Shown: positions 18,027 to 25,977 of the stretch, one piece after another
Layout: every line of letters starts with the position of its first letter
Position numbering within the stretch: the first letter of the stretch is position 1
Source: Acidimicrobiales bacterium
GTDB lineage: Bacteria; Actinomycetota; Acidimicrobiia; Acidimicrobiales; Aldehydirespiratoraceae
Length of the DNA: 64,000 nt
Reading direction: 5' to 3'
NCBI GenBank assembly: GCA_041394245.1
Contig: JAWKIR010000004.1
Location: 372,001-436,000, forward strand
Position numbers and translations under genes: made by a program
The notes under the pieces: model-generated
What the model was told of the DNA's origin: nothing
The model's database searches: none
Seen by the model: only the letters and a program-made list of their open reading frames with translations

Positions 18027-19376
18027 TCAGCGACCGATCCGGGCCCGGAGCCGGCCGAGCCCGCGCACGATCCGGGCCGTCGGTGACGTGTCGCCCGGTC
18101 GGAACCCCAGCTGATCGGCGACGGCCGCGGAGTCGAAGAGTTCGTCGACCTCGACGATGAACCCGTCCTCGAGGCTCAGGAACACGACGACGTCGATGTC
18201 GAGGCCACGCCCGTTCGGTTGCGTCCCCGCCCACGGAGTCCCGGTGAAGGTGCCGGTCATGCGGTACCGGACGGTCGCCGTCGTCGGCGTGGCGCTCGTC
18301 GACCCGATGTCGAACTCGAGGTCGGGCAGCGCGCCGAAGAGCGCGGTCAGGTGCTCGCGGAGCCCGGCCGGCACCGCGAGCTCACCGAACAACGGGTGGC
18401 GGTGCACGCCCCGCCGGTGCCATTGGGCGAGGACCGCGTCGACATCGTGGGCGGTCATCGCGGCCACGAGGGCGCCCGCCGCCTCGCCGCCTTCGGTCGC
18501 CGCGGTGTGCGGGTCTTCGAGCCCGGTTCGCGCCCGCCATTCGCGCTCGGAGAGCTCCGCGTCGAGCTCCGCGCCGATGATGACCGACAGGGCGGAGAGC
18601 TGGAACCAGAGGAGGAGCACGATGATGGTGGCGAGCGGACCGTAGGTCTCGCCGTAGCTGCCGAGGTTGGCCGTGTAGAAGCTGAACAGGCCGGACAGGA
18701 CGACGAACAGGACGGTCGCCACGAGCCCGCCGGCGCTGAACAGACGCGGTGACAGCGGGCGGTCGTTGCCGCCGTGATCGGGGCCGAGGCGGTAGAGCAG
18801 TGACAGGCTCGCCGCCATGACCAGACCGAGAATGGGATAGCGCAACGTGTTGAGGCTGAAGCGGGCGAGATCGCCGAGCCCCCATGTCGCGAGCAGCGGC
18901 GGCAGCACGGCCATGAGGAACATGACGACACCGAGTACGACGATGCCGCCGATCATGAGAATGAGGGCGACGCCACGCAGGGTCCAGGGCTTGCGGGTCT
19001 CCTCGAGGTCGTAGGCGACGTTGAGAGACTTCATGAGGTTCGCGACGGCACCGGAGGCGCTGAACAGGGCGAGGGCGAGGCTGACGGCAACACTGAACCC
19101 CAGCGCCCCGGAGCTGCCTGCCGCGATGCCGGTCATCTGCTCGACCAGGAACGTCCGGGTCGATTCCGGCGCGCCCGAGAGTGCGTCGGTGATCTGGCGG
19201 GTGACGTCGTTGGGGTCGGCGACCAGTCCGTAGACACCGATGACGGCGGTGAGGGCCGGAATCAGGGCCAGAAAGGCGAAGAAGGCGATCGCTGCTGCGA
19301 AGATCGGCGCATTGTGGCGCGCGATGCGTTCCTTCAGCGCCACCGCGAGCTCTCTGGCTTCGGCGGGACGAGACAT
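18027..19376 (-). CDS. YihY/BrkB-family membrane protein fused to a SnoaL/NTF2-like domain
   Basis: 449 residues. Residues 1 to about 290 form a YihY/BrkB (formerly RNase BN) domain with six hydrophobic segments: FAAAIAFFAFLALIPALTA, SKAV-type loop region, FSFYTANLGSYGETYGPLAT and IIVLLLWFQLSALSVIIGAEL. Residues about 320-440 are a cone-fold SnoaL/NTF2-like domain (VAAMTAHDVDAVLAQWHRRG, LREHLTALFGALPDLEFDI, VVVFLSLEDGFIVEVDELFD). The fusion is unusual to my knowledge. The start at 19376 is supported by TACCCT seven bases upstream (leaderless). The function of YihY proteins is not settled. It is divergent from the nuclease gene. Confidence 0.8.
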   Translation of the reverse strand: MSRPAEARELAVALKERIARHNAPIFAAAIAFFAFLALIPALTAVIGVYGLVADPNDVTRQITDALSGAPESTRTFLVEQMTGIAAGSSGALGFSVAVSLALALFSASGAVANLMKSLNVAYDLEETRKPWTLRGVALILMIGGIVVLGVVMFLMAVLPPLLATWGLGDLARFSLNTLRYPILGLVMAASLSLLYRLGPDHGGNDRPLSPRLFSAGGLVATVLFVVLSGLFSFYTANLGSYGETYGPLATIIVLLLWFQLSALSVIIGAELDAELSEREWRARTGLEDPHTAATEGGEAAGALVAAMTAHDVDAVLAQWHRRGVHRHPLFGELAVPAGLREHLTALFGALPDLEFDIGSTSATPTTATVRYRMTGTFTGTPWAGTQPNGRGLDIDVVVFLSLEDGFIVEVDELFDSAAVADQLGFRPGDTSPTARIVRGLGRLRARIGR

Positions 19377-19383
19377 GCCCATC

Positions 19384-19421
19384 AGGGTAACGACGCAGCT
19401 GTCACACCCGTGGGGTAGAAC
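19384..19421. promoter_or_regulatory. Symmetric divergent promoter region
   Basis: TGTCAC at 19400-19405 lies exactly ten bases from each of two -10 boxes: TAGAAC (19416-19421, plus strand, seven bases before the ATG at 19429) and TACCCT (19389-19384, minus strand, seven bases before the ATG at 19376). The spacing is exact on both sides. The function of the central hexamer is unknown. Confidence 0.5.
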
Positions 19422-19428
19422 TACAGGC

Positions 19429-20337
19429 ATGGAACTCGACCCCGACGCCATCGGTCTCGCCGATCCCGTCGAGCCCGTGTCGCTCGATCTCGAGGGCGGT
19501 GTACGTGAGGTCGGCGTCCCTACTCCGCCGCCGCGCCTGTCGCCGTCGGGTGCGGGAACCTTCGAGCAATGCCCGCGGCGTTGGCGCCATCGCTATGTCG
19601 ACCGCCTGCCCGACCCGCCCGGCGAGGCGGCGTTGGCCGGGAGCTTCGCGCATCGGGTACTGGAGCTGCTGATGCAGCGTCCACCCGCCGAGCGCACTCC
19701 CGATGCGGCGAAGGCCATCGCTCGCGAGGAGTGGCCCGAGACCGAGGCCGCGCCCGACTACGCCGCCCTCGGCTACGACGAGGCGAAGGGTCGGCATTTC
19801 CGATGGAAGGCGTGGCAGGCGATCGAGGGGCTGTGGAAGCTCGAAGACCCCACAACGGTCGATGTCGCCGCCACGGAGCGCGACATCGAGGCCGATCTCG
19901 CCGGCGTGCCGTTCCGCGGCATCGTCGATCGGCTCGAACGTGAGGGCGACGGTCTCGTGGTGACCGACTACAAGTCCGGAAGGGCACCGTCGCCGAGGTT
20001 CCGGCGTCCTCGTCTCGACCAGGTCCTGCTCTACGCGGCCGCAGTCGAGGCCGACACCGGCGAGATGCCGGTCCGTGCCCGGCTGCTCTATCTCGGGCAG
20101 CGTCCGGTGGGGATCGATGTCACCCGCAAGGAGCTCGACGTCGTGACCGAGAAGCTGGCCGGCACCTGGGCCGGCATCACGACGGCGTGTGAGACCGACG
20201 AGTTCGAGCCGCGCACCGGGCCGCTCTGTGGCTGGTGTCCCTACCTCGATCGTTGCCCCGAAGGCGCGAAGGCCGTCGAGAAGCGCAACCGGGCCAAGGC
20301 CGCGCAGGAAGCCGCCTATCTCGAAGCGGCCGGCTGA
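19429..20337 (+). CDS. PD-(D/E)XK nuclease, RecB/AddB/Cas4-like with Cys cluster
   Basis: A 302-residue single-domain nuclease. N-terminal FEQCPRRWRHRYVDRL is the first Cys region. GSFAHRVLELL is the conserved His motif. The active site is GIVDRLE (Asp) plus VVTDYKSG (Asp-x-Lys). QVLLYAAAVE is the QxxxY motif, and LCGWCPYLDRCPEG supplies three more Cys. The four Cys resemble the 4Fe-4S site of AddB and Cas4. No cas genes or helicase domain lie nearby, so it is likely a stand-alone DNA end-processing exonuclease. The ATG follows TAGAAC by seven bases. Confidence 0.85.
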   Translation: MELDPDAIGLADPVEPVSLDLEGGVREVGVPTPPPRLSPSGAGTFEQCPRRWRHRYVDRLPDPPGEAALAGSFAHRVLELLMQRPPAERTPDAAKAIAREEWPETEAAPDYAALGYDEAKGRHFRWKAWQAIEGLWKLEDPTTVDVAATERDIEADLAGVPFRGIVDRLEREGDGLVVTDYKSGRAPSPRFRRPRLDQVLLYAAAVEADTGEMPVRARLLYLGQRPVGIDVTRKELDVVTEKLAGTWAGITTACETDEFEPRTGPLCGWCPYLDRCPEGAKAVEKRNRAKAAQEAAYLEAAG

Positions 20338-20363
20338 AGCTCGCCCGCACCGCGTCGGACCTG

Positions 20364-20639
20364 CTACTCGTCGTCGCCCTTGCGGCGGCGCCTCCAGAGG
20401 TGGCGCAGCGCCAAGAGTGCGGCAAGGCCGCCGATGGCCGTGGCGAGACCGGAGCTGATGACGAGCTTGTCGGAGATCGGGTCGGCGGGCGCCGGGGTGA
20501 CCGCCGGTGTGGGCGGGGGATCGTCGACGACCTCGGCCGTCGTCGGCGGGGTTGGTGCGCCGAGCAACGCGTCGACCGGTGCGGTGTCGTCGGCCTCGGG
20601 CTTGGGGCGTCGGCGAGTGGCCTGCGGGTCATACGCCAT
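20364..20639 (-). CDS. Small membrane protein paired with ParA-like ATPase
   Basis: A 91-residue protein with a Pro/Thr-rich, acidic N-terminal half (PTPPTTAEVVDDPPPTPAVT), one C-terminal transmembrane segment (LVISSGLATAIGGLAALLAL) and a very basic end (RHLWRRRRKGDDE). Its ATG lies inside the end of the parA-like gene (11-base overlap), so the two are translationally linked. Tail-anchored partners of this kind may recruit an ATPase to the membrane. The family is not recognised. Confidence 0.6.
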   Translation of the reverse strand: MAYDPQATRRRPKPEADDTAPVDALLGAPTPPTTAEVVDDPPPTPAVTPAPADPISDKLVISSGLATAIGGLAALLALRHLWRRRRKGDDE

Positions 20640-21417
20640 GGGCAACCTCCATCGGCAGGACCAGATCGAACAGCTGGTCGAATTCTGCGGCCGCTTCCTG
20701 CGCGCCGGGGCGCAGGCCGAGCGCGTGGATCGGCAGCGATCCAGCCGATGCCTCGGGCACTGCGGCGCGGAGATGGACGGCGGGCAGGACGATGTCGCCA
20801 TGGTCGGCGCGGAGCTGTTCGTCCCAGTAGCGGGCGTCGCGGGTGCGGCCCAGCCGGTTGACGGCGACACCGGCGACCGTGAGCGGCGTCGTGCGGCGCG
20901 CCGCGATCCGCTCGATCGTGCGCAGGATCTGTCCGACACCGTCGGAGGCCCAGGCGCCGGGTTCGGTCACGATCAGGGCCCGGTCGGCGGCGAAGAGCCC
21001 GTTGACGGTGAGCAGGCCGAGCGACGGCGGGCAGTCGATGATCACCACGTCGTGTTGTATGCCCTCGAGGGCAACGGCCAACCGGTCGTTGGCGCCGATC
21101 GGATCGGTCAACAGCTGCGGCTCGCGGGCGGCGAGCGCCGGTGTTGCCGGTACCACCGACGGCGGGCGGCCGCCCTCGGTCGGCCATCCGGAGGTGACGC
21201 GGAGGCCGGCGATCGAGCCGGGACGTTCCTCGGCCAGTGCCTGGTCGACGCTGAAGGGTGGGTCCCAGACACCGAGACCGGTGGTGGCGTTTCCCTGCGG
21301 ATCGAGGTCGATGACGAGGGCATCGAGTCCTCGCGACCAGGCGGTCGCGGCCAGGCCGAGCGCCACGGTCGTCTTGCCGACGCCGCCCTTTTGATTGACC
21401 ACCGCGAGTACAGCCAC
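20629..21417 (-). CDS. ParA/MinD-family ATPase
   Basis: A 262-residue Walker ATPase. The deviant Walker A is NQKGGVGKTT near the N-terminus, switch I/A' is LDPQGNATTGLG and Walker B is VVIIDCPPSLG. Length is that of small chromosomal ParA proteins. There is no ParB gene next to it; the partner is the small tail-anchored protein downstream. The start at 21417 is chosen because TACGTT (21429-21424) ends six bases before this GTG; another GTG two codons upstream sits right against the box. It likely positions a protein complex rather than the chromosome. Confidence 0.9.
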   Translation of the reverse strand: MAVLAVVNQKGGVGKTTVALGLAATAWSRGLDALVIDLDPQGNATTGLGVWDPPFSVDQALAEERPGSIAGLRVTSGWPTEGGRPPSVVPATPALAAREPQLLTDPIGANDRLAVALEGIQHDVVIIDCPPSLGLLTVNGLFAADRALIVTEPGAWASDGVGQILRTIERIAARRTTPLTVAGVAVNRLGRTRDARYWDEQLRADHGDIVLPAVHLRAAVPEASAGSLPIHALGLRPGAQEAAAEFDQLFDLVLPMEVAHGV

Positions 21418-21462
21418 AGCCACAACGTAGCCAACGCAGCCCCTCAGCGGCCATGCGCAGGT

Positions 21463-22770
21463 TCAGACAGCGATGATCTCGGGTGCCGGGGTCGCCGCGG
21501 TGGGGAGTACGTCCCGGGCGGGGACGCCGAACCACGACTCCGCCAACGTGGCGTAGTAGTCCTCGAGCATCGTCGTCGCGAGCAGGTTGCCGTCGTCGTC
21601 GAGACGGTCGAGCGAGGGAGCGTCGCCGTGGAGCCCCGGAACGACTGGCCCGCAGAGTAGGGCCGGACCGGCGGTGCCGTGGTCGGTTCCGCTCCCGTTC
21701 TGCTCCGGTCGTCGACCGAACTCGCTCGTCGTGGCGATCAGCACCCGGTCGCCCAGGTCGCGTGTCGCGAGATCGTCCAGTAGCGCCGCGACGGCGCCAC
21801 CGAGCTCGTCCATGAGGCGGCCGTGCTCGCCGAGTTGATCACCATGGGTGTCGAACCCGCCGAACGGGACGTGGACGACGCGAAGCCCGATGTCGCTGTC
21901 GAGAAGACCGCCGGCGAGGCGGAGTTGTCGCCCGAGGTTCGTCTCGGGGAAGCCGCGGTCCGTCTCGTCGTCGATCGACCGCACCACGTCGGCGAACGAC
22001 AATGCGTCACCCAGCCCCCGACGGGCCCGCTGGACCCGTGGCAGTTCCCCGTTCGTCGGGGACCCGAGTGAACGCAGCCCGTGCCGCAGGTTGGCGTACC
22101 AGGGATCGTCGTCGTCTGTCAGGAACCATGCCGCCCCCGGGTCGGGCAGGCCGATGGTGGTTGCATGGTCGGCGATCAGCGCCGGGGTCGCTCCGGCGCC
22201 GAGCGACACGCCGGCGACGCTGGCGGCGGGAGCGAGGACGTCGCACAGGCGACCCAGGAATCCGGTGGTACGGCGGCCGGCCCCGGTGCCGTCGCCGGCC
22301 CACCATCGCCGCTCCATCTCGAAATGGGATCCGTCGGGGTCGGCCGTACCCACTCCCTGGAGGACGGCGATGCCGCGTTCGCGTACCGGCGAGAGCCCCG
22401 GGTGGAGCTGGGTGCCGGGGACGAAGTCGGTCAGCGCCACATCGTCGGGCAGCAGACCGCGTCGGAGATCCCGAAGTCGACCAGACTCCGGCACGACGGT
22501 GGCCAACCCGTCGTTCCCACCGTTCAGCTCGATGACGACGAGCATGCGGCCCTCGACGGCACCGGCGGGGAGCGGGGCTCGGTCGGGCGCGGGACCACGG
22601 GCTGCGAGCGCGGCAGGCGTCGCGACACCGCCGGCGGCGTCGGAACCGATGCTGCGGAGCGCCCCGTAGCCCGACGCGGCGGCGACCACGCCCCCGGCGC
22701 CGAGGAGGCCGAGCACCTGTCGGCGCGACGGTCCGTCGGTCGTGGTGGGAGGGGGTGCGGTGATGCTCAT
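21463..22770 (-). CDS. DUF1501 family exported protein
   Basis: A 435-residue protein with a twin-arginine signal (SRRQVLGLLGAGGVV) and the DUF1501 core: VVIELNGGNDGLATVVP near the start, LHPGLSPVRERGIAVLQGVG, FDTHGDQLGEHGRLM, and TTSEFGRRPEQNGSGTDHG near the end. These are alkaline-phosphatase-like folds with metal-binding Asp/His residues. The physiological role is unknown. The ATG overlaps the DUF1800 stop by four bases. The DUF1800-DUF1501 pair is a common bacterial module. Confidence 0.9.
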   Translation of the reverse strand: MSITAPPPTTTDGPSRRQVLGLLGAGGVVAAASGYGALRSIGSDAAGGVATPAALAARGPAPDRAPLPAGAVEGRMLVVIELNGGNDGLATVVPESGRLRDLRRGLLPDDVALTDFVPGTQLHPGLSPVRERGIAVLQGVGTADPDGSHFEMERRWWAGDGTGAGRRTTGFLGRLCDVLAPAASVAGVSLGAGATPALIADHATTIGLPDPGAAWFLTDDDDPWYANLRHGLRSLGSPTNGELPRVQRARRGLGDALSFADVVRSIDDETDRGFPETNLGRQLRLAGGLLDSDIGLRVVHVPFGGFDTHGDQLGEHGRLMDELGGAVAALLDDLATRDLGDRVLIATTSEFGRRPEQNGSGTDHGTAGPALLCGPVVPGLHGDAPSLDRLDDDGNLLATTMLEDYYATLAESWFGVPARDVLPTAATPAPEIIAV

Positions 22771-23984
22771 GCCAGTGCGAACTCGGGGGACGTCAGGGTC
22801 AGTGCGAAGAGCAGTTCGAGGCCGCGGTCGTATTCGGACTGTCGCCGGATCGCGTCGTCGAGCACGGCACGGGTGGTCGGGGAGACGTCCCAGATGCCGC
22901 ATCGGGCGAGGACGGTGTCGACATCGGGCTCCACCTCGAGGTCGATCGCCTCCTGCCATCCGAGGTCGAGTACCCGGTTGATCCGGTTCAGGACCTGGCT
23001 GCCGTCGACCCACCGGTCACCGTCGGGCCAACCGGCGACGTTCGGAGGGTGGAAGGGGAGCTGTCCGGCCACCGAGAGCGACCACACATCGATCTCGGCA
23101 TCGTCGGCGCCGAGGGCCGGGAGGGCGGCCACGAGCCATTCGATCGGCTGGCGAGTGCGTGTCCGCCTCGCCCCCGCGAACGCGTCCGACCGCAGGATCG
23201 CCTCGACGAGGGGCGTGATCTCGAGATCGTGCGCACGAAAGACCGCGGCGAGTCGGTCGAGCTGCGCCGGCTCGGCATCGAGTCCCACCAGGTGCCGATG
23301 CAGACGTCCCGCCACGTGGCGGGCACAGGCCGGCTGGTCCAGGAGCGCCTCGACGACGCGGTCGACGTCGTAGTGGGCCCGCTCGCCGAGGAAGCGGACG
23401 GGGCGGTCGTAGTGATCGGCCGCCTCGAAGTGGACTTCGGCGGTCTCCCAGTCGACCCAGTATCCGGAGAGCGCCCGCGCCGCGGCCTTGACGTCGTCCT
23501 CGGTGTAGTTGCCGACGCCGAGCGTGAAGAGTTCCATCAGCTCCCGGGCGAGGTTCTCGTTGGGCTCCTCGCCTCGGGATCCGGACCCGTCGAGGTACAC
23601 GAGCATGGCCGCGTCCGTGAGCAGTTCGCGTGTGAGGTCACGGAAGTTGCCGAGCGCGTGGCGACGGATCCGCAGGTGCTGCTGCCACATCATGTCGGCC
23701 GTGACCTGGGCCAGACTCGTGGTGAAGTGGCCGTGCCAGTACCAGACCATGCGTTCGTGGAGGCCGGCGCGTGGATCGCGGAGTCGATTGAGCCACCAGA
23801 CGACGAGCTCGTCGTCGGCGTCGAGATCAGGCGCGGCCGCACCCTCTGCCCGATCGCCCCGGTCGTCGACGATCTCGGTGATCACGTCGTCGAGATCGCG
23901 ATCGACCAGTCGCTCGACCTGACCCGGCCGGGGCCCGAAGGTGGTGCGGCGAAGAAGGTGGGCCACGGCCTCGTGTCGTTCCAT
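22767..23984 (-). CDS. DUF1800 family protein
   Basis: A 405-residue mostly helical protein with the DUF1800 hallmarks: HLLRRTTFGPRPGQVERL at the N-terminus, MVWYWHGHFTTS, ENLARELMELFTLGVG followed by YTEDDVKAAARALSG, and HPPNVAGWPDGDRW. It is the partner of DUF1501 proteins; the function has not been established. No export signal is visible here, unlike the downstream DUF1501 protein. TACGGT (23997-23992) ends seven bases before the ATG, so transcription is probably leaderless and divergent from the response regulator gene. Confidence 0.9.
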   Translation of the reverse strand: MERHEAVAHLLRRTTFGPRPGQVERLVDRDLDDVITEIVDDRGDRAEGAAAPDLDADDELVVWWLNRLRDPRAGLHERMVWYWHGHFTTSLAQVTADMMWQQHLRIRRHALGNFRDLTRELLTDAAMLVYLDGSGSRGEEPNENLARELMELFTLGVGNYTEDDVKAAARALSGYWVDWETAEVHFEAADHYDRPVRFLGERAHYDVDRVVEALLDQPACARHVAGRLHRHLVGLDAEPAQLDRLAAVFRAHDLEITPLVEAILRSDAFAGARRTRTRQPIEWLVAALPALGADDAEIDVWSLSVAGQLPFHPPNVAGWPDGDRWVDGSQVLNRINRVLDLGWQEAIDLEVEPDVDTVLARCGIWDVSPTTRAVLDDAIRRQSEYDRGLELLFALTLTSPEFALA

Positions 23985-24030
23985 GGAGCAGACCGTACGG
24001 ATGACTGCATGGAGCGAACATGAAGCCGGC

Positions 24031-24048
24031 CTTCACGTCACCTTCACG
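24031..24048 (+). promoter_or_regulatory. Direct repeat, candidate OmpR/PhoB-type binding box
   Basis: CTTCACG-N4-CTTCACG gives two heptamers with an 11-base period, the spacing used by PhoB/PhoP-type regulators. It ends 22 bases before the response-regulator ATG and abuts the -35 position of a weak -10 (CAGACT, 24059-24064). Suggests autoregulation. Confidence 0.45.
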
Positions 24049-24070
24049 AATCCCGGGCCAGACTGGGACG

Positions 24071-24778
24071 ATGCGCCTGCTCCTCGTGGAAGACGACACG
24101 TCGCTGTCGGCGGTGGTCGAGCGGGGCCTGCGCGAGGACGGCTACGCGGTCGACGCGGCGGCGACGCTCCTCGACGCCCGTTTCCAGCTGGACGTGAACG
24201 ACTACGACCTGCTGATCCTCGATCTCGGCCTTCCCGACGGGAGCGGACTCGACCTCTGTCGGGAGATCCGGGCCAGCGGTCGGCATCTGCCGGTCCTCGT
24301 GTTGACCGCTCGTGACGGTCTGTCCGACAAGGTCTCGGGTCTCGACGCCGGCGCCGACGACTACCTCACCAAGCCGTTCGACTACCCGGAGCTGACGGCC
24401 CGGATCCGCGCCCTGCTGCGCCGCCCACCCGAGGCACACCGGCCGGTTCTCGAGGTGGCCGACGTGCGCCTCGATCCTGCATCGCGTGTCGCCTGGCGTG
24501 GCGCCGTCACCGTGCCGCTCACCGCCCGAGAGTTCGCCCTCCTCGAGTTCCTGCTGCGCCATCCCGGTGAGGTGGTGACCCGGGAACAGCTCCTCGAACA
24601 CGTCTGGGACGCGAACTACGACGGCCTCTCCAACGTGGTCGATGTCCACATCGCGAACCTTCGTCGCAAGCTCGCGAGCCCTGATGGCCCCGACCCGCTC
24701 ACCACGGTCCGGGGCGCCGGCTACCGCATCGGTGATCCGCCCCGCGACGCCCGCCCCGACCCCGACGCCGCCCCGTGA
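24071..24778 (+). CDS. OmpR/PhoB-family response regulator
   Basis: A 235-residue two-domain regulator. The receiver has the acidic pair in LLVEDDTS, phospho-acceptor Asp51 in LLILDLGLPDG, the Thr of VLTARDG and the Lys of YLTKPFDYPE. The C-terminal winged helix has LTAREFALLEFLLRHPGEVV and NVVDVHIANLRRKL, ending in VRGAGYRI. A direct repeat upstream may be its own binding site. It overlaps the histidine kinase start by four bases (GTGA), and an MFS exporter follows, so it may control export. Confidence 0.94.
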   Translation: MRLLLVEDDTSLSAVVERGLREDGYAVDAAATLLDARFQLDVNDYDLLILDLGLPDGSGLDLCREIRASGRHLPVLVLTARDGLSDKVSGLDAGADDYLTKPFDYPELTARIRALLRRPPEAHRPVLEVADVRLDPASRVAWRGAVTVPLTAREFALLEFLLRHPGEVVTREQLLEHVWDANYDGLSNVVDVHIANLRRKLASPDGPDPLTTVRGAGYRIGDPPRDARPDPDAAP

Positions 24779-25956
24779 ACCTCCATCGCACCCGACTCCA
24801 CCTCGCGATCATCTACGGGCTGCTCTCGGCCGTCGCCGTCGGGGCGATCAGTTGGTACGCGGTCCGAACCGCCACCGACAGCATCTACGACTCGGCCGAA
24901 CGGCAGGCGGAGCGGGTCGTGCAGGAACTGGGGCTGCAGAACTTCGACCCACCCGAGGGTTCGGCCCCGGGCAACACATGGATCGTCAGCGTGGACGAAG
25001 GCTGGAACGATCCCCTCGGGGACGTGTGGGTCGAGCCGCCGCTCAACACGATCGCCGAAGAGGCCTACGGCTGGCCCAGCTTCGGACGGTTCGACTTCGC
25101 CGGTGTCACCTATCTGTCGTACGCGGTGCCCCTCGGCGACGATGGCGCCCGCACCCTCGTCACCGCCCTCGATCTCACCGAGTTCGACAGCGATGCGTCA
25201 TCGACGCGGCTGCGCATCTGGCTGGCGGCGATCGGGTCCACCGCCGTGGCGGCCGTCGCCGGGTACTGGGTGGCGGGGCGGTCGTTGCGTCCGGCACGTT
25301 CGGCGCAACAGCAACAGCGCGACTTCATCGCCGACGCGGCTCACGAGCTGCGCACCCCCCTCGCCGTGATCCAGGCGTCGGCCAGTCACACGCTGTCTCG
25401 GCCCCGCGACGGTGATGACTACCGGCGGTCGCTCGAAGAGATCCGCGCCGCCGCAGAGCGGGCGGGAACCGGCGTGGCCGAGCTTCTCGAGCTGGCCCGG
25501 CTCGAGGCGGGCCAGGCGAAGCCCCGGCTGGCGCCCCTTCGGCTCGATCTCCTGACCGAGGAGGTCGCCGCCGCGATCCGAGCGGACCACACGGTGATCG
25601 AGGCGATGCCCGGAGAGGCGCTCGTGGTCGAGGCCGACTACGGGTTGGTCCGCCAGGTGCTCGAGACGCTGACCCGCAACGCCGTCGCGAGGGCGTCGCA
25701 CGTGTGGCTCACCACCTCGCCCTACGAGAGGTGGGCGGTGCTCGACGTCGTCGACGACGGGCCCGGCTTCGACCCCGAGATCCTTCCCCACGTGTTCGAT
25801 CGGTTCCGTCGCGGCGACACCGGGGGCTCGAGTGGGCTCGGGCTCGCCATCGCGAAGCGCATCGTCGAGTCCCACGGTGGACGCATCGAAGTGACGAATC
25901 GGCCGGAAGGTGGTGCACTCGTGCGCGTGCTCCTGCCCCGTCACACGATCGCCTGA
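24775..25956 (+). CDS. Sensor histidine kinase
   Basis: A 393-residue kinase. The first transmembrane helix (IIYGLLSAVAVGAISWYAV) and a second around residues 145-165 bracket an extracytoplasmic sensor domain of about 110 residues. The H-box DAAHELRTPLAVI puts the phospho-accepting His at residue 190. The N-box is slightly degenerate (LTRNAVARA). The ATP-lid boxes DDGPGFDPE, FDRFRRGD and GLGLAIAKRIVESHGG are intact. It is partner of the upstream response regulator; the stimulus is unknown. Confidence 0.94.
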   Translation: MNLHRTRLHLAIIYGLLSAVAVGAISWYAVRTATDSIYDSAERQAERVVQELGLQNFDPPEGSAPGNTWIVSVDEGWNDPLGDVWVEPPLNTIAEEAYGWPSFGRFDFAGVTYLSYAVPLGDDGARTLVTALDLTEFDSDASSTRLRIWLAAIGSTAVAAVAGYWVAGRSLRPARSAQQQQRDFIADAAHELRTPLAVIQASASHTLSRPRDGDDYRRSLEEIRAAAERAGTGVAELLELARLEAGQAKPRLAPLRLDLLTEEVAAAIRADHTVIEAMPGEALVVEADYGLVRQVLETLTRNAVARASHVWLTTSPYERWAVLDVVDDGPGFDPEILPHVFDRFRRGDTGGSSGLGLAIAKRIVESHGGRIEVTNRPEGGALVRVLLPRHTIA

Positions 25957-25977
25957 CCCGATGAACCGACCGAACCC

